Below are positions 34,568-47,443 of a stretch of DNA of 64,000 nucleotides, piece after piece. The position numbers and the translations under genes are program-made. The notes beneath the pieces are model-generated. The model saw only the letters and a list, made by a program, of their open reading frames with translations, did not search any database and had not been told where the DNA came from. Origin of the DNA: Gammaproteobacteria bacterium (GTDB lineage Bacteria; Pseudomonadota; Gammaproteobacteria; Chromatiales; Chromatiaceae). The DNA lies in the NCBI GenBank assembly GCA_020445415.1, contig JAGRGP010000015.1, positions 17,211 to 81,210 of the forward strand, read 5' to 3'. Each line of letters starts with the position of its first letter. The stretch's first letter is position 1.

Positions 34568-36757
34568 CTAGGCTAGCGCAGGTGCGGCCTGGGGCTGCAA
34601 GATCAACATGCCCAGTGGCGGCAGGGTTAATACTAGCGATTGGGTTTGCCCCATCCAGCCCTGATCCGTAGTGAAGACATTGCCCTGGTTACCCATGTTG
34701 GTTCCGCCGTAAAAGCTCGAATCTGAGTTGAAGATTTCCCCGTAAACACCAGGCTGGGGAACCCCGATGCGGTAGTTCTCCCGGGGTACCGGGGTGAAAT
34801 TCAGAATCACTACCACGAAGCTGCCATCCTGAGCCCAACGGAGGAAGCTGAGCACCGATTGGCTTGCATCGTGGCAGTCCACCCACTCGAATCCCCCGTT
34901 GTCAAAATCCAGTTCATGCAACGGGGTAAGCTCGCGGTAGAGATGGTTCAGTTCGCTTACCAGGGCACGAATCCCTTGATGCTGGGGGCGCTCCAAGAGA
35001 TACCAGTCGAGCTCGCGTGTTTCGCTCCACTCCCGGCCTTGGGCAAATTCATTACCCATGAACAACAACTTTTTACCCGGGTATGTAAACAAGTAGCCAA
35101 ATAACAGCCGGAGCGAGGCGAACCGCTGCCAGGAATCACCCGACATCTTGTCCAGAAGGGACCCTTTGCCGTGCACCACCTCGTCGTGGGAAAAGGGCAG
35201 CACAAAGTTCTCCGTGAAGCTGTAGAGCAGGCCAAAGGTGAGCAGATCGTGATGAAAGTGGCGAAACACGGGATCCTTGGAGAAATAGGATAAGGTATCG
35301 TGCATCCAGCCCATGTTCCATTTCATGCTAAACCCCAGACCGCCCAGCCAGGTCGGCCTTGATACCTGTGGCCAGGCGGTCGATTCCTCCGCCACCACCA
35401 GGGTTCCAGGAAACTGCTCATGGGTAACGCGGTTCAGGTGGCGTAAAAACTCCACCGCTTCCAGGTTTTCCCGGCCACCGTATTTGTTTGGGACCCAGTC
35501 ACCGGGTTCCCGGGAGTAGTCGAGGTAGAGCATCGAAGCGACCGCATCCACCCGCAGACCGTCCAAGTGAAACTCTTCCAACCAGTAGACTGCGCTGGTG
35601 AGCAGGAAATTTGATACTTCTCCCCGTCCATAGTTGAAGATCAGGGTGCCCCAGTCTCGGTGCTCGCCCTTTCTCGGATCCTCATGCTCGTAGAGTGCGC
35701 TGCCATCGAACCGGGCCAATGCATGGGCATCGCGCGGGAAGTGAGCGGGGACCCAGTCAAGGATCAGGCCAATGCCTTGGCGGTGCAGGTAGTCGACGAA
35801 ATAACGGAAGTCGTCCGGTTCCCCGAAGCGGCTGGTGGGAGCAAAATACCCAGTCGTCTGGTACCCCCAGGAGGCATCGAGCGGGTGTTCGGTGACCGGC
35901 AACAGCTCAATGTGGGTAAAGCCGAGTTCTTGGACATAACTGGCAAGTCGATGGGCCAACTCCCGGTAATTGAGGAAGTTGCCGTTTTCGTCCCGTTGCC
36001 AGGAGCCGAGGTGAACCTCGTAAACGGAAAAGGGGGAGCGCTGCCAATTACGCTTTGCCCGAACTTCCATCCATGCCTGGTCCTGCCAAACATGGGTGCT
36101 CGGTGGTGCGATGATGCAGGCATTTTCCGGCCGCACTTGGTAGAGTCCGGCATAGGGATCGTTTTTTACCAGTATTTCGCCGCGCTTCGACCGCAGTTCG
36201 AAACGATAGTTGTTGCCAGCCCGGATGCCGGGTAGGAACAATTCCCAAACCCCCGATGTGCCGCGGTTACGTAAGGGATGGACCCTTCCATCCCAGTGGT
36301 TGAAATTGCCGATGACACTGACTCGATCCGCATTGGGTGCCCAGACGGAGAACAGTACTCCCGACACCCCTTCGGCAACGTATTCTTTCGCTCCGAGCAT
36401 TCGATAGGCGTGCCAATGCCTGCCCTCGTTGAACAGGTGCAGGTCGAACTCATCGATCTGTGGGGGGAAGCAATAGGGGTCGTAGTCGATAAACTCGTTG
36501 CCTTGGGCGTCGCTCCAGCCCAGCTGGTATCGTTCGGGTACCAGATCAGAGGAGCCGCTCCACTCAAAAAAATCGGTCCCCTCAATGCGTTCCATCGGCA
36601 GATCCGGCGTGGCGATGCGAACCCGCACCGCCCGGGGAAGAAAGGCCCGTACCAGGGCTTGCTTACCCTGAATATGGCGACCGAGTACCTGAAAGGGGTC
36701 ATGGTGGCGTGATTCGATGATGCGTAACAGGGGGTCGGAAATCTGCTTTTTGTCCAT
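34568..36757 (-). CDS. glgB: 1,4-alpha-glucan branching enzyme
   Basis: A GH13 enzyme that introduces alpha-1,6 branches into glucan. The 729-residue protein has the long N-terminal form: an extra N1 module, then a CBM48-like domain ([20 protein letters not shown]), then the barrel. The nucleophile is D404 in GLRVDAVAS, the acid/base is E457 in VVAEEST, and the transition-state aspartate is in [13 protein letters not shown]; all are present. It is divergent from glgC. Confidence 0.97.
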   Translation of the reverse strand: MDKKQISDPLLRIIESRHHDPFQVLGRHIQGKQALVRAFLPRAVRVRIATPDLPMERIEGTDFFEWSGSSDLVPERYQLGWSDAQGNEFIDYDPYCFPPQIDEFDLHLFNEGRHWHAYRMLGAKEYVAEGVSGVLFSVWAPNADRVSVIGNFNHWDGRVHPLRNRGTSGVWELFLPGIRAGNNYRFELRSKRGEILVKNDPYAGLYQVRPENACIIAPPSTHVWQDQAWMEVRAKRNWQRSPFSVYEVHLGSWQRDENGNFLNYRELAHRLASYVQELGFTHIELLPVTEHPLDASWGYQTTGYFAPTSRFGEPDDFRYFVDYLHRQGIGLILDWVPAHFPRDAHALARFDGSALYEHEDPRKGEHRDWGTLIFNYGRGEVSNFLLTSAVYWLEEFHLDGLRVDAVASMLYLDYSREPGDWVPNKYGGRENLEAVEFLRHLNRVTHEQFPGTLVVAEESTAWPQVSRPTWLGGLGFSMKWNMGWMHDTLSYFSKDPVFRHFHHDLLTFGLLYSFTENFVLPFSHDEVVHGKGSLLDKMSGDSWQRFASLRLLFGYLFTYPGKKLLFMGNEFAQGREWSETRELDWYLLERPQHQGIRALVSELNHLYRELTPLHELDFDNGGFEWVDCHDASQSVLSFLRWAQDGSFVVVILNFTPVPRENYRIGVPQPGVYGEIFNSDSSFYGGTNMGNQGNVFTTDQGWMGQTQSLVLTLPPLGMLILQPQAAPALA

Positions 36758-36813
36758 GGGGTGGTTAGCTGTCCTTGACTGCGTTACAAAAGGGCATTGT
36801 ATGGCATCGAACT

Positions 36814-36843
36814 TTGCGACTGCCAGCTATGTTAGCATATACC
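36814..36843 (+). promoter_or_regulatory. Candidate promoter of the glgC operon
   Basis: TTGCGA (36814-36819) and TATACC (36838-36843) are separated by 18 bases, in the divergent gap between glgB and glgC, about 55 bases before the glgC start. Each hexamer has four matches to the vegetative consensus. Confidence 0.3.
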
Positions 36844-36900
36844 CGAGATCTGCGATCGGACGCATCTCATTCTCGGGGTTGCCGTTTCATGGAGAGTATA

Positions 36901-38172
36901 ATGAGCAATACCAATCAGGACCCGCGGTTTGTCAGTAAACTGACCAAGAAAACACTGGCTTTGATCCTCGCGGGGGGGCGAGGATCGCGATTGCAGCATC
37001 TCACTATGTGGCGTACCAAACCGTCGGTGCCGTTCGGTGGGAAGTTTCGCATTATCGATTTTCCGCTTTCGAACTGCATCAATTCCGGTATCCGGCAGAT
37101 CGGAGTTCTCACTCAGTACAAAGCTCATTCCCTCATTCTCCATATGCAACGCGGCTGGAGTTTTCTCCGCGGAGAATTCGGGGAGTTCGTTGAATTGTTG
37201 CCCGCGCAGCAACGAGTCGAGGATAACTGGTATACGGGCACGGCGGACGCGATTTATCAGAATTTGGATATTTTGCGTAATCATGATCCCGATTATGTCC
37301 TGGTACTGGCCGGCGATCATATCTACCGCATGGATTATGGAACCATGATTGCCGAGCATGTGGAAACCAATGCGGACATGACCGTGGGCTGCATAGAAAT
37401 CGATCTTGAAACTGCCAAGGAATACGGAGTGATGGCGGTTGACGAGGAACATCGGGTGCTCGAGTTCAAGGAAAAGCCGGCGCAACCGAAATCGATTCCG
37501 GGCCGTGAAGGGACCGCGCTGGCATCGATGGGTATTTATGTGTTTAATACCCAGTTCCTCTACGATCAATTGATTAAAGACGCCGATAACATCGACTCGT
37601 CCCATGATTTCGGCAAGGACATTATTCCCTCGGTAATCGGGGACTATCGTGTCATGGCGTACGCCTTTCGGGATCCCAAGAGTGGGAAACAGGCATACTG
37701 GCGGGACGTGGGGACCATTGACGCCTTTTGGAAAGCCAATCAAGAGCTGATCGGAGTAACTCCGGAACTCAACCTGTACGACAAATCATGGCCTATCTGG
37801 ACCTACCAGGAACAGTTGCCACCGGCAAAATTCATATTTGACGATGACACCCGAAGGGGCATGGCGGTTGACTCGATGGTCTCTGGTGGCTGTATTATCT
37901 CAGGTTCAGTGGTTCGGCATTCATTGCTGTTTTCCAATGTCCGACTGAACTCATTCAGCCTCGTGGAGGATTCGGTGGTCCTTCCCGATGTGGATATTGG
38001 CAGGCATTGTAAGATCAAGAAGGCGATCATTGACCATGGCTGTAAGATTCCCGCGCAAACGGTTATCGGAGAAGATCCGGAACTGGATGCGAAGCGCTTT
38101 CATGTTTCGCCAGGCGGGGTGGTGTTGGTAACAGCAGATATGATGGGACAGGTTCTCAACTATGTCAGATAA
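36901..38172 (+). CDS. glgC: Glucose-1-phosphate adenylyltransferase
   Basis: Makes ADP-glucose, the donor for GlgA, and is usually the regulated step of glycogen synthesis. The 423-residue protein contains [13 protein letters not shown], the substrate-binding [21 protein letters not shown], the catalytic-site [14 protein letters not shown], and a C-terminal left-handed beta-helix with hexapeptide repeats. ATG 36901 is chosen because GGAG precedes it by six bases; an ATG four codons earlier lies within that ribosome site. The 3' end overlaps the GH57 gene by 11 bases. Confidence 0.96.
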   Translation: MSNTNQDPRFVSKLTKKTLALILAGGRGSRLQHLTMWRTKPSVPFGGKFRIIDFPLSNCINSGIRQIGVLTQYKAHSLILHMQRGWSFLRGEFGEFVELLPAQQRVEDNWYTGTADAIYQNLDILRNHDPDYVLVLAGDHIYRMDYGTMIAEHVETNADMTVGCIEIDLETAKEYGVMAVDEEHRVLEFKEKPAQPKSIPGREGTALASMGIYVFNTQFLYDQLIKDADNIDSSHDFGKDIIPSVIGDYRVMAYAFRDPKSGKQAYWRDVGTIDAFWKANQELIGVTPELNLYDKSWPIWTYQEQLPPAKFIFDDDTRRGMAVDSMVSGGCIISGSVVRHSLLFSNVRLNSFSLVEDSVVLPDVDIGRHCKIKKAIIDHGCKIPAQTVIGEDPELDAKRFHVSPGGVVLVTADMMGQVLNYVR

Positions 38173-39862
38173 AGACAAGCTGAAGGTGGTGTTATGTTGG
38201 CACATGCATCAACCGGATTACCGTGGACCCGACGAGGGAGATTTTCAGCTGCCCTGGGTATATTTGCATGCCATGAAAGATTATTCCGACATGGCGGCGC
38301 ACCTGGAGGACAACCCCAAGGCCAGGGCGGTGGTCAATTTTGCCCCTATCCTGCTGGAGCAATTGGATGACTACGCTACCCAGATAAGATCCTGGCTGGC
38401 ATTGGGTCGGATAATCCGAGATCCGTTACTGTCGGCCCTGGCCGGCCCCGGTCTACCGGTGGACCAAAAGTCGAGGCGGGAGATTATCCACAGTTGCCTG
38501 CGGGCCAATGAGGCGCACCTCGTCAACCGTTTTCCCAATTTTCGTCGCTTGGTCGATATCGCCGCGGTTCTGGAGCGCGACAGCGAGTCATCCATATACC
38601 TCAATGATCAATTTTTGGCGGACTTGCTGGTCTGGTATCACCTGGCTTGGATCGGGGAATTCGCCCGTAACAACGATATTCGAATTAAATCCCTGGAGAA
38701 GAAAGGGCGAGGATTTTCCACCGATGATAGGCGCCGTCTGATCGAGGTTGTCGGTGAACTTGTCTCCGGTATCATCGGCCGTTACCGCCGGTTGGCAGAG
38801 CAGGGCAGGGTGGAACTTTCGGTTACTCCTTACGCCCATCCCATCGTGCCGTTACTGTTGGAGATGCACTCGGCCAGGGAAGCGCTTCCCGATATCCGCT
38901 TGCCAGATATCGGGGGTTATCCTGGGGGCGAACCCCGGGCGCGCTGGCATATTCGTAAAGGGATCGAGGTGTTCGAGAAGCATTTCGGCATGACGCCCAA
39001 GGGATGCTGGCCTTCGGAAGGGGCGATCAGCAGCGAAACCTTGCGCTTATTGGAGGAAGAAGGCTTTTCGTGGGCCGCCAGTGGGCAGCAGGTTCTCCAC
39101 AACAGCCTATCCGCCTTTAGCGGAGGGCAGGCATTGGCCGAGCAATGGCTTTATCGCCCCTACCGCCTGGGAGAGGGAAAGCTGTGCAGCTTTTTTCGGG
39201 ACGATGGACTTTCCGATCTGATCGGATTTACCTATGCAAGCTGGCATGCCGACGACGCGGTGGCAAATTTTATCCAACATCTAGAATCCATCGCCAATGC
39301 AAACGAAGGGCCGGAAGGGAGAGTGGTTTCCATCATTATGGATGGAGAGAACGCGTGGGAATACTACCCTTGTAACGGCTGGTTCTTTCTCAGCGCGTTG
39401 TACAAGCGGTTGTCCGACCACCCGCGGTTGAAGTTGACCACGTTTTCCGAAGGCCTGAACTCGGTTAACCGGCCGGCGGAGTTATCCGAGGTAGTGGCGG
39501 GGAGCTGGGTGTACGGAACTTTTACCACTTGGGTAGGAGATCCCGACAAGAATCGTGCCTGGGAGATGTTGGTGGAGGCCAAACGAAAATTCGATCAGGT
39601 CATTGAAAGTGGGCGGCTCGATGAGGCACGGCAAGAACAAGCTATTCTGCAACTTGCCCACTGTGAGGGCTCCGACTGGTTTTGGTGGTTTGGCGATTAC
39701 AATCCCGGTGACACGGTTAGTGATTTTGAACGGCTGTTCCGCTTGCAGCTGACACATCTATATCAGCTGCTCGGTGAAACGCCTCCCGAGTATCTTTCAC
39801 AAATATTTGCCTTAGGCAGCGGTGATCCTACCCATGGTGGTGTGATGAGACAAAATGCCTGA
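38162..39862 (+). CDS. Glycoside hydrolase family 57 alpha-glucan enzyme
   Basis: A 566-residue GH57 protein, a family of alpha-amylases, 4-alpha-glucanotransferases and amylopullulanases acting on alpha-glucans. It opens [16 protein letters not shown], typical of the first conserved region. The predicted nucleophile is E286 in [12 protein letters not shown] and the acid is D394 in [12 protein letters not shown]. No signal peptide, so it is cytoplasmic. It starts inside the end of glgC and is followed by malQ, so it probably remodels glycogen or maltodextrins. The exact activity cannot be read from the motifs. Confidence 0.92.
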   Translation: MSDKDKLKVVLCWHMHQPDYRGPDEGDFQLPWVYLHAMKDYSDMAAHLEDNPKARAVVNFAPILLEQLDDYATQIRSWLALGRIIRDPLLSALAGPGLPVDQKSRREIIHSCLRANEAHLVNRFPNFRRLVDIAAVLERDSESSIYLNDQFLADLLVWYHLAWIGEFARNNDIRIKSLEKKGRGFSTDDRRRLIEVVGELVSGIIGRYRRLAEQGRVELSVTPYAHPIVPLLLEMHSAREALPDIRLPDIGGYPGGEPRARWHIRKGIEVFEKHFGMTPKGCWPSEGAISSETLRLLEEEGFSWAASGQQVLHNSLSAFSGGQALAEQWLYRPYRLGEGKLCSFFRDDGLSDLIGFTYASWHADDAVANFIQHLESIANANEGPEGRVVSIIMDGENAWEYYPCNGWFFLSALYKRLSDHPRLKLTTFSEGLNSVNRPAELSEVVAGSWVYGTFTTWVGDPDKNRAWEMLVEAKRKFDQVIESGRLDEARQEQAILQLAHCEGSDWFWWFGDYNPGDTVSDFERLFRLQLTHLYQLLGETPPEYLSQIFALGSGDPTHGGVMRQNA

Positions 39863-39909
39863 TCCGCAAGGCGAAATGGCGTGGTAGTGGCTGGGAGTGC
39901 GGTATTAAA

Positions 39910-41397
39910 ATGAACAAAAAGCCTAACGAGGAGAGTCTGGATCGGCGCCGGGCGGGGTTATTGCTACACATCAGTTCCCTTCCGGGAAATGGCTCTACCG
40001 GGGATCTTGGCCCGGCAGCCTATCAGCTGGTGGGTTTCCTGGAACGGACGGGGTTCAGCGTTTGGCAGATTTTACCGGTCGGTCCTACCCATGGTGATGG
40101 CTCGCCCTACCAATCGCTATCGATGCACGCGGGCAATCCCCGTTTTGTCAGCCTCGACAGGTTGGTCGATGAGGGCTTATTGCCCCCCGAACTAAGTGCC
40201 CGCCAGCAGATCTCCGACCGGGAGAAGGAGCGCCTGCTGCGCGCTGCATGGCGGACCTTCGTTAATCGCCGGGACGAGGGATTGGCCCGGGATTTAGAGC
40301 GCTTTGCCAGGGATGAACAGTATTGGCTAGACGAGTACGCATTGTTCCGGGCACTGCGGGAAGCCCACGACAGCCGTTCCTGGTGGGAATGGCCCGGGGA
40401 CTTGCGTGACCGTAAACCCAAGGCGATTCAGGAGGCCATCGTACGCTTGGCGCCGGAGTTGGATTACATTCGATTCGAGCAGTTCCAGTTCTTTCGCCAG
40501 TGGAGCGCGTTGAAGCGGCATGCCAATGAACGGGGCATTCGGCTGTTTGGGGATATGCCAATTTTTGTCTCTCACGATAGTGCTGAAGTGTGGGCGAACA
40601 GAGAAATGTTCACGCTGGACGCCGCCGGGCAGCCCGAAGTGGTTGCCGGTGTGCCTCCGGACTATTTCTCCGCGACTGGACAGCGCTGGGGCAATCCCTT
40701 GTACCGCTGGGAACGCATGCAGGAAGATGGCTTCTCATTCTGGGTGAAGCGCATGAAGACCCAGCTACGGCTTTTCGACTTGATTCGGATAGACCATTTT
40801 CGTGGCTTCGAGGCCTATTGGGAGATTCCTGCCGAGCACGAGCATGCCATTCACGGACGCTGGGTAAAGACCCCGGGCAATCTGTTGTTCGACCGCTTAC
40901 ATCAAGCCTACCAAAGGCTGCCGCTGGTGGCGGAGGATCTCGGAATCATCACACCGGAGGTTGATGCCATGCGGTTGGCTCATGGACTTCCCGGGATGAA
41001 GATTCTGCAGTTCGCCTTCTCCGGAGGACCGGATAACCCTTACCTTCCGTTTCGCCATGAAGCCAACTCGGTGGTCTATACCGGCACTCATGATAACGAT
41101 ACCACTTTAGGTTGGTATCTGAGTCTTGACGATGATTCACGGCAATACGTCGACGAGTATCTGGGGCGTTCGCGGGAGGCCATGCCCTGGCCGTTGATTC
41201 GAATGGCGTTGGCGTCGCGCTCAAAACTGGCGGTGATTCCGATGCAGGATATCCTCGGCCTGGATGGTTCCCACCGCATGAACTTGCCCGGATCAACGGA
41301 GGGCAACTGGAGCTGGAGGTTTGACTGGAGCCAGGTCGATGAAGAGCTGCCGCACCGGCTGCGCCGGCGTGTCGAGATGTACGGCCGCTTGGGTTGA
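39910..41397 (+). CDS. malQ: 4-alpha-glucanotransferase (amylomaltase)
   Basis: A GH77 enzyme that transfers maltodextrin segments between glucans. The 495-residue protein starts with [20 protein letters not shown]. It carries the three catalytic carboxylates in [16 protein letters not shown] (nucleophile), [14 protein letters not shown] (acid/base) and [14 protein letters not shown]. Part of the glgC-GH57-malQ-galU run, with 47 bases to the GH57 gene. Confidence 0.96.
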   Translation: MNKKPNEESLDRRRAGLLLHISSLPGNGSTGDLGPAAYQLVGFLERTGFSVWQILPVGPTHGDGSPYQSLSMHAGNPRFVSLDRLVDEGLLPPELSARQQISDREKERLLRAAWRTFVNRRDEGLARDLERFARDEQYWLDEYALFRALREAHDSRSWWEWPGDLRDRKPKAIQEAIVRLAPELDYIRFEQFQFFRQWSALKRHANERGIRLFGDMPIFVSHDSAEVWANREMFTLDAAGQPEVVAGVPPDYFSATGQRWGNPLYRWERMQEDGFSFWVKRMKTQLRLFDLIRIDHFRGFEAYWEIPAEHEHAIHGRWVKTPGNLLFDRLHQAYQRLPLVAEDLGIITPEVDAMRLAHGLPGMKILQFAFSGGPDNPYLPFRHEANSVVYTGTHDNDTTLGWYLSLDDDSRQYVDEYLGRSREAMPWPLIRMALASRSKLAVIPMQDILGLDGSHRMNLPGSTEGNWSWRFDWSQVDEELPHRLRRRVEMYGRLG

Positions 41398-41429
41398 ACG
41401 GTGCTGGCAGGAAACAATTCGGAGGAAGT

Positions 41430-42302
41430 ATGAGCAAACGAGTAAACAAAGCGGTATTTCCCGTTGCGGGTCTCGGAACCCGGTTCTTGCCAGCTACCAA
41501 GGCCAGTCCTAAGGAGATGCTGCCGGTGGTCGACAAGCCGCTCATTCAGTATGGGGTCGAAGAGGCGGTCGCCGCCGGTATCGAGGTGATGGTATTCATA
41601 ACGGGTCGCAACAAGACCTCGATCAGTAACCACTTTGATACCGCTTATGAACTGGAGATTGAGCTGGAATCACGGCACAAGACCAAGCTGCTCGAGATCG
41701 TCCAGAATATCACGCCGCCCAATGTGTCCTGCGTGTTTATCCGGCAGAGCATGCCCCTCGGTCTCGGCCATGCGGTACTCTGTGCCGCGCCAGTCGTGGG
41801 CGATGAGCCATTTGCGGTGGTGCTCGCCGATGATCTCATCCACGATGGTGATCGGGGTTGTCTCAAGCAGATGGTGGACCTTTACGAGCAAACCCAATGC
41901 TCGATCCTGGCTACCGAGACCGTTCCCCCGGAGGCCACTGGAAGTTACGGTATTGTAGACACCGGTGAGGACGGCGAGCTGGTGGGAGTGCGAGGCATTG
42001 TCGAAAAGCCGAAACCCGAGGTTGCACCCTCCAACCGGGGGGTGGTGGGGCGCTACATTCTCACCCCCGGAATATTTTCCATGTTGACCCAAACCCAGCG
42101 GGGCGCCGGTGGCGAAATTCAGCTGACTGACGGCATCGCGAGCCTGTTGGAACACGAGTCGGTGATGGCGTACAACTTTAAAGGCAGGCGATATGACTGT
42201 GGCAGCAAGTTGGGTTATTTAAAGGCTACCGTCGACTATGCGCTTGACCATCAGGAGTTAGGTGCCGATTTCAAGGCATGGATTCAAAAGCGGTTCGATT
42301 AG
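41430..42302 (+). CDS. galU: UTP-glucose-1-phosphate uridylyltransferase
   Basis: Makes UDP-glucose for cell-envelope and exopolysaccharide sugars. The 290-residue protein from ATG 41430 has the nucleotide motif [19 protein letters not shown] with [15 protein letters not shown], and [17 protein letters not shown] lies just upstream. A longer frame begins at 41394 but adds no family sequence. It follows malQ closely, so ADP-glucose and UDP-glucose routes share one operon. Confidence 0.95.
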   Translation: MSKRVNKAVFPVAGLGTRFLPATKASPKEMLPVVDKPLIQYGVEEAVAAGIEVMVFITGRNKTSISNHFDTAYELEIELESRHKTKLLEIVQNITPPNVSCVFIRQSMPLGLGHAVLCAAPVVGDEPFAVVLADDLIHDGDRGCLKQMVDLYEQTQCSILATETVPPEATGSYGIVDTGEDGELVGVRGIVEKPKPEVAPSNRGVVGRYILTPGIFSMLTQTQRGAGGEIQLTDGIASLLEHESVMAYNFKGRRYDCGSKLGYLKATVDYALDHQELGADFKAWIQKRFD

Positions 42303-42415
42303 CCCGATTAAAACCGCCATGTGATTCCCACCGAATACACGAGGTTCCTGTTCCCAATCCTGGCCCGCAGTTATCCAGGAAGCCCCGGACAATCCGCTAC
42401 CCGAGGAGGAAACCA

Positions 42416-42946
42416 ATGAGTAAGCTGATGCCTAGAAAACCTGTCCCGTCACTGAATGTAGCGACACTTTCCGGAGCTGGCTGGGATCTGAGTCAGTCGC
42501 GGCCGGAGCATTTTTCGATGGTGGTGTTTTACCGCGGACTTCATTGTCCGGTGTGCCGCACCTATATCGGGGAACTCGACAAACTGGTGGACGAATTCGG
42601 GCAGCGAGGTGTGTCCCTTGCCGCTATCAGCAGTGACACCGAGGCACGTGCCAGGGAGACTCAGCACAACTGGAAGCTGGAACGCCTGGATCTGGGATAC
42701 GGTCTTGATCTTGCGGTAGCGCGGGAGTGGGGGCTTTATATCTCGACCAGCCGGGGAAAGACCTCTCTGGGAATCGTCGAGCCGGAGCGGTTCAGCGAGC
42801 CCGGTGTCTTTTTGGTGCGCCCGGATCAGACCCTTTATTGGGCCGCGGTACAAACCATGCCCTTTGCTAGGCCCCACTTCAAAGAGATGTTGGCAGGTCT
42901 CGATTTCATTCTGAAAAACGATTATCCAGCCCGGGGCGAAGCTTGA
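42416..42946 (+). CDS. Thioredoxin-fold peroxiredoxin-like (AhpC/TSA) protein
   Basis: A 176-residue redoxin. After a short N-terminal strand region (PVPSLNVATLSGAGWDLS) comes the active-site helix FYRGLHCPVCRTYIGEL. This has a CPVC motif where peroxiredoxins have a single cysteine after PxxT, so it may reduce disulfides or peroxides. No signal peptide. GAGGAGG precedes ATG 42416. The hydrolase at 42978 follows after 31 bases on the same strand. Confidence 0.85.
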   Translation: MSKLMPRKPVPSLNVATLSGAGWDLSQSRPEHFSMVVFYRGLHCPVCRTYIGELDKLVDEFGQRGVSLAAISSDTEARARETQHNWKLERLDLGYGLDLAVAREWGLYISTSRGKTSLGIVEPERFSEPGVFLVRPDQTLYWAAVQTMPFARPHFKEMLAGLDFILKNDYPARGEA

Positions 42947-42977
42947 TCGGTAGCGCCACCAGAGGGTTTGGAGGTAC

Positions 42978-43808
42978 ATGATTGATCCAACCCTCGAGTA
43001 TCAGTACAACGTCCGTGCGGCGGTTCCTGAGCACAGTGATTATTTTTCCCGTTGGCAGACGCTTAGCGAAGCATTTCGTGAGCAGCGGATAGGTTACTTG
43101 GATCAGCAGTACGGCACTGGACCCCGACAAAGTCTCGATCTCTTCCCAGCGGGAGGAACACGGCTTCACCTGTTTCTTCACGGGGGTTACTGGCAAGCGA
43201 TGGACAAGTCCTTCTTTAGCTTTTTGGCCGGAGGGCTGATTGAACACGGGATTGACGTGGCCATTTGTAATTACCCGCTCTGCCCGCACGCGGATCTGTC
43301 AGTGATAGTTGACTCGGTGCGCCTTGCCTGCCGTTTTCTTTGGCGTAACGCCGCTCGCTTCCAAGGACGGTGGAATTCGATCCAACTGTCCGGTCATTCC
43401 GCCGGTGGGCACTTGGTATCGATGTTGATGGCGACCCGTTGGCCGGAATTGGACTCCGCGCTGCCCGGAGGGTTGATCGGGAGTGGGGTATCGATCAGTG
43501 GCCTGTACGATTTGGAGCCCCTGCGCTATACCAGTATCAATGACAAGCTGGGATTAGACGCGGCCGCGGCCCGGGCGATCAGCCCGCTACAAGTGCCGGC
43601 CGCCACCCGGGCACCTATGCTGCTGGTGACGGGTAATGACGAGAGACCCGCGTTTCGAGAGCAGATGTTCCGTTTTGCGGAGCGCCGCCGCCGTGAGCGT
43701 GTTCCCGTGGAGACACTGTGCCTAGATGAGAAGAATCACTTTTCGGTGCTCGAGGAACTCACGGACAGCCGGGGGATATTGCTTGAGAAGGTTTTGGCCA
43801 TGGCGTGA
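42978..43808 (+). CDS. Alpha/beta hydrolase, kynurenine-formamidase-like
   Basis: A 276-residue alpha/beta hydrolase. The oxyanion motif LHGGYWQAMDK and nucleophile elbow SGHSAGGHLV are those of arylformamidase-like esterases. The catalytic histidine is probably in LDEKNHFSVLEEL. The substrate is not certain: no other kynurenine pathway gene is nearby. GGAGG precedes ATG 42978. The gene follows the peroxiredoxin-like gene. Confidence 0.85.
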   Translation: MIDPTLEYQYNVRAAVPEHSDYFSRWQTLSEAFREQRIGYLDQQYGTGPRQSLDLFPAGGTRLHLFLHGGYWQAMDKSFFSFLAGGLIEHGIDVAICNYPLCPHADLSVIVDSVRLACRFLWRNAARFQGRWNSIQLSGHSAGGHLVSMLMATRWPELDSALPGGLIGSGVSISGLYDLEPLRYTSINDKLGLDAAAARAISPLQVPAATRAPMLLVTGNDERPAFREQMFRFAERRRRERVPVETLCLDEKNHFSVLEELTDSRGILLEKVLAMA

Positions 43809-43869
43809 GCGTTCCATGGTTCAGCGACTTGAACGCTGGTGCGGCGAGGTAAGTCTGAACAGGTGAAAC

Positions 43870-43887
43870 AACCGCTACCGGTTTTTT
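43870..43887 (+). terminator. Weak rho-independent terminator after the hydrolase gene
   Basis: AACCG-CTAC-CGGTT followed by TTTT, 62 bases after the hydrolase stop. The stem is only five bp, so efficiency may be low. Confidence 0.4.
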
Positions 43888-43985
43888 GTATTGCCGGTGA
43901 CGGGATCTGACCAACTAATATTATTAGCGCTCTTAAGCCGGGGACGAGAGACGATCCGAAAGAACTTAATAAAGGATGGACTAAG

Positions 43986-45577
<1,592 letters not shown>

Positions 45578-45780
45578 CTTCCCGCACCGGAACTCCACCA
45601 GCGACTCGGGTCGGCGTCGATTCCAATAACCAGATCGTTGTCATATAGTAGACACACCAGTGAACAAACAAACCGGCGGTCGATTCAGTCCGCCTTCAGA
45701 ATGAATGAGCCTACGCCCTTACCGGATGGCAAAAGGGGTATGCATTCCGGAGCCTGGTTCCATCCAAGAGGTCATGAAAA

Positions 45781-46188
45781 ATGCCGTTCGTTACCTGGAG
45801 TGAGGAGTATAGTGTCAACGTAAAAGTGATCGATCAGCAGCATCAAAAGCTGCTGGAGTTGGTTAATGGACTCCATGCCGCAGTGGAATCTTGTATCGAG
45901 AAAGAGCAGTTAAGACAGATGTTGGTGGAGCTGGTCAAGTTTACCGCTATTCACTTTTCCACGGAGGAAGAATACATGAAAAAGTATGACTATCCTCAGT
46001 TGGCGTCGCACCACCGAGAGCACAGGATATTGCTCCGGCATCTCAATGATTTGGTGAACGCGGTTTCTGGCGGGTTTCGCCCGACTTTCTACTCCGATTA
46101 TGACGTATCGACCGATTGGGCATTACTCCACATCGAGGAACATGACCGGGGTCTGGGTGCCTTTCTCAATAGCAAGAATGTCTACTGA
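45781..46188 (+). CDS. Bacteriohemerythrin
   Basis: A 135-residue oxygen-binding four-helix protein with the complete di-iron site: H21, H58-x3-E62, H77-x3-H81 and H117-x4-D122. The motifs are IDQQHQKLLEL, HFSTEEEYM, HHREH and HIEEHD. It may store or deliver oxygen, or sense it. AAGAGGT precedes ATG 45781. The next small membrane-protein gene begins inside its last codons. Confidence 0.95.
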   Translation: MPFVTWSEEYSVNVKVIDQQHQKLLELVNGLHAAVESCIEKEQLRQMLVELVKFTAIHFSTEEEYMKKYDYPQLASHHREHRILLRHLNDLVNAVSGGFRPTFYSDYDVSTDWALLHIEEHDRGLGAFLNSKNVY

Positions 46189-46438
46189 TTCTGACAATCA
46201 GGTTGGTGTCGAGGAACAAGACGACAGACACCGCATCTGGAGCAAGGAACGCGACAGGATCAAGACATTGTGGGTCATTGCGGTCGTTATGTTTTGGTTC
46301 ACGCTGTTTTTTCAGGGGACCCTCTTGTACCTGGATGGGCAGGTCAATCTTGTTTTGCTTTCCATTGTCACCGGCATGCTGATTCTCGGAGTCATATTGA
46401 AGATCCGATTGAAACTCCACTTGCGGAAGGAACCCTAG
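46178..46438 (+). CDS. Small two-helix membrane protein overlapping the bacteriohemerythrin gene
   Basis: An 86-residue protein with a charged N-terminus (VEEQDDRHRIWSKERDRIK), two transmembrane helices (about 31-51 and 56-75) and a basic end. No family recognised. It starts 11 bases before the hemerythrin stop, so the two are probably translated together. A membrane anchor or docking role for the hemerythrin is inference. The ribosome site is weak. Confidence 0.65.
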   Translation: MSTDSDNQVGVEEQDDRHRIWSKERDRIKTLWVIAVVMFWFTLFFQGTLLYLDGQVNLVLLSIVTGMLILGVILKIRLKLHLRKEP

Positions 46439-46498
46439 CGGATTCACCGGCCGCTGCGCCCAGGGTGAGCCCCGCCTAATAAGCTTCAGATTCCAAAA

Positions 46499-47428
46499 CT
46501 AGTCTTCCAGAAACGCTAACATCCGCTTACGCATGTCGAGGTCCGGCAATCGGCCGGCCATCGCCCCCATGTTGTCCTGCATGTGTTTGGGGTTGGAGGT
46601 AGCGGGAATAGCGCAAGTTATCCCAGGGTGGGAGATCACGAACTTTAGAAAGAATTGTCCCCAGCTATGGCAGTCGAACTCGCCCGCCCACGAAGGCAGC
46701 GGCCGGTTTTTTACCAAATGGAACAGCGACCCGCGCTGAAATGGACGATTCGCGATGACCGCGATACCACGTTCCTTGGCCAAGGGCAGGAGACGCTGCT
46801 CGGCCTCCCGTTCTCCCATACTGTAGCTGAATTGCACGAAATCTAGGGGATGATTTTCCAGGATGCGCTCCAGTTCGTCGTGATCGCGGCCGTGGGATGT
46901 GGTGATGCCGATATAGCGAATCTTGTTCTGGGCTTTCCACTCTCGCAAGGTCTCCAGATGAATCTGCCAGTCCAGCAGATTGTGAACCTGAATGAGATCA
47001 AAACGGGGGATTCTCCACAGTGATCGAGACGTCTCCATCTGCGAGATCCCCCGCTGCCGGCCGCGGGTCCATACCTTGGTTGCGGCAAACAAGGGCCGTG
47101 ACGGTACTTCAGCGAGCAGTTCGCCGATCACCCTTTCCGCTTCACCGTACATTGGCGAACTGTCGATGAGCGTTCCACCGGCGCCGAAGAAGATGCCCAG
47201 TACCTGGGCGAGGGACGGCAGTTGTTCGGTGGCTGAAACATCGAAAGTACGAGAGGTTCCCAGGCCAATTGCTGGCAGGCGTTCGCCGGATGAAGGTATG
47301 GTTTTGGTGATTGCTTTTCGCGACGCCCCATGCAGTCCCGTTGGGAGCGACAAAAGCGGCGAGAGAGTGGCTCCGGCGATTAGCCGAATCAGCGTGCGCC
47401 GGGTTGGGTCGAATTCAAAACGATGCAT
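46499..47428 (-). CDS. Aldo/keto reductase with Tat-type signal
   Basis: A 309-residue aldo/keto reductase with the catalytic tetrad residues in their usual contexts: DSSPMYGEAE (D, Y), FAATKVW (K) and LIQVHNLLD (H). The N-terminus carries a twin-arginine motif TRRTLIRLIAG followed by a hydrophobic run, which points to Tat export of the folded, cofactor-loaded enzyme. GAGG precedes ATG 47428. It follows the permease gene at 47444 on the same strand with 15 bases between. Confidence 0.88.
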   Translation of the reverse strand: MHRFEFDPTRRTLIRLIAGATLSPLLSLPTGLHGASRKAITKTIPSSGERLPAIGLGTSRTFDVSATEQLPSLAQVLGIFFGAGGTLIDSSPMYGEAERVIGELLAEVPSRPLFAATKVWTRGRQRGISQMETSRSLWRIPRFDLIQVHNLLDWQIHLETLREWKAQNKIRYIGITTSHGRDHDELERILENHPLDFVQFSYSMGEREAEQRLLPLAKERGIAVIANRPFQRGSLFHLVKNRPLPSWAGEFDCHSWGQFFLKFVISHPGITCAIPATSNPKHMQDNMGAMAGRLPDLDMRKRMLAFLED

Positions 47429-47443
47429 GTTGTACCTCGCTAG

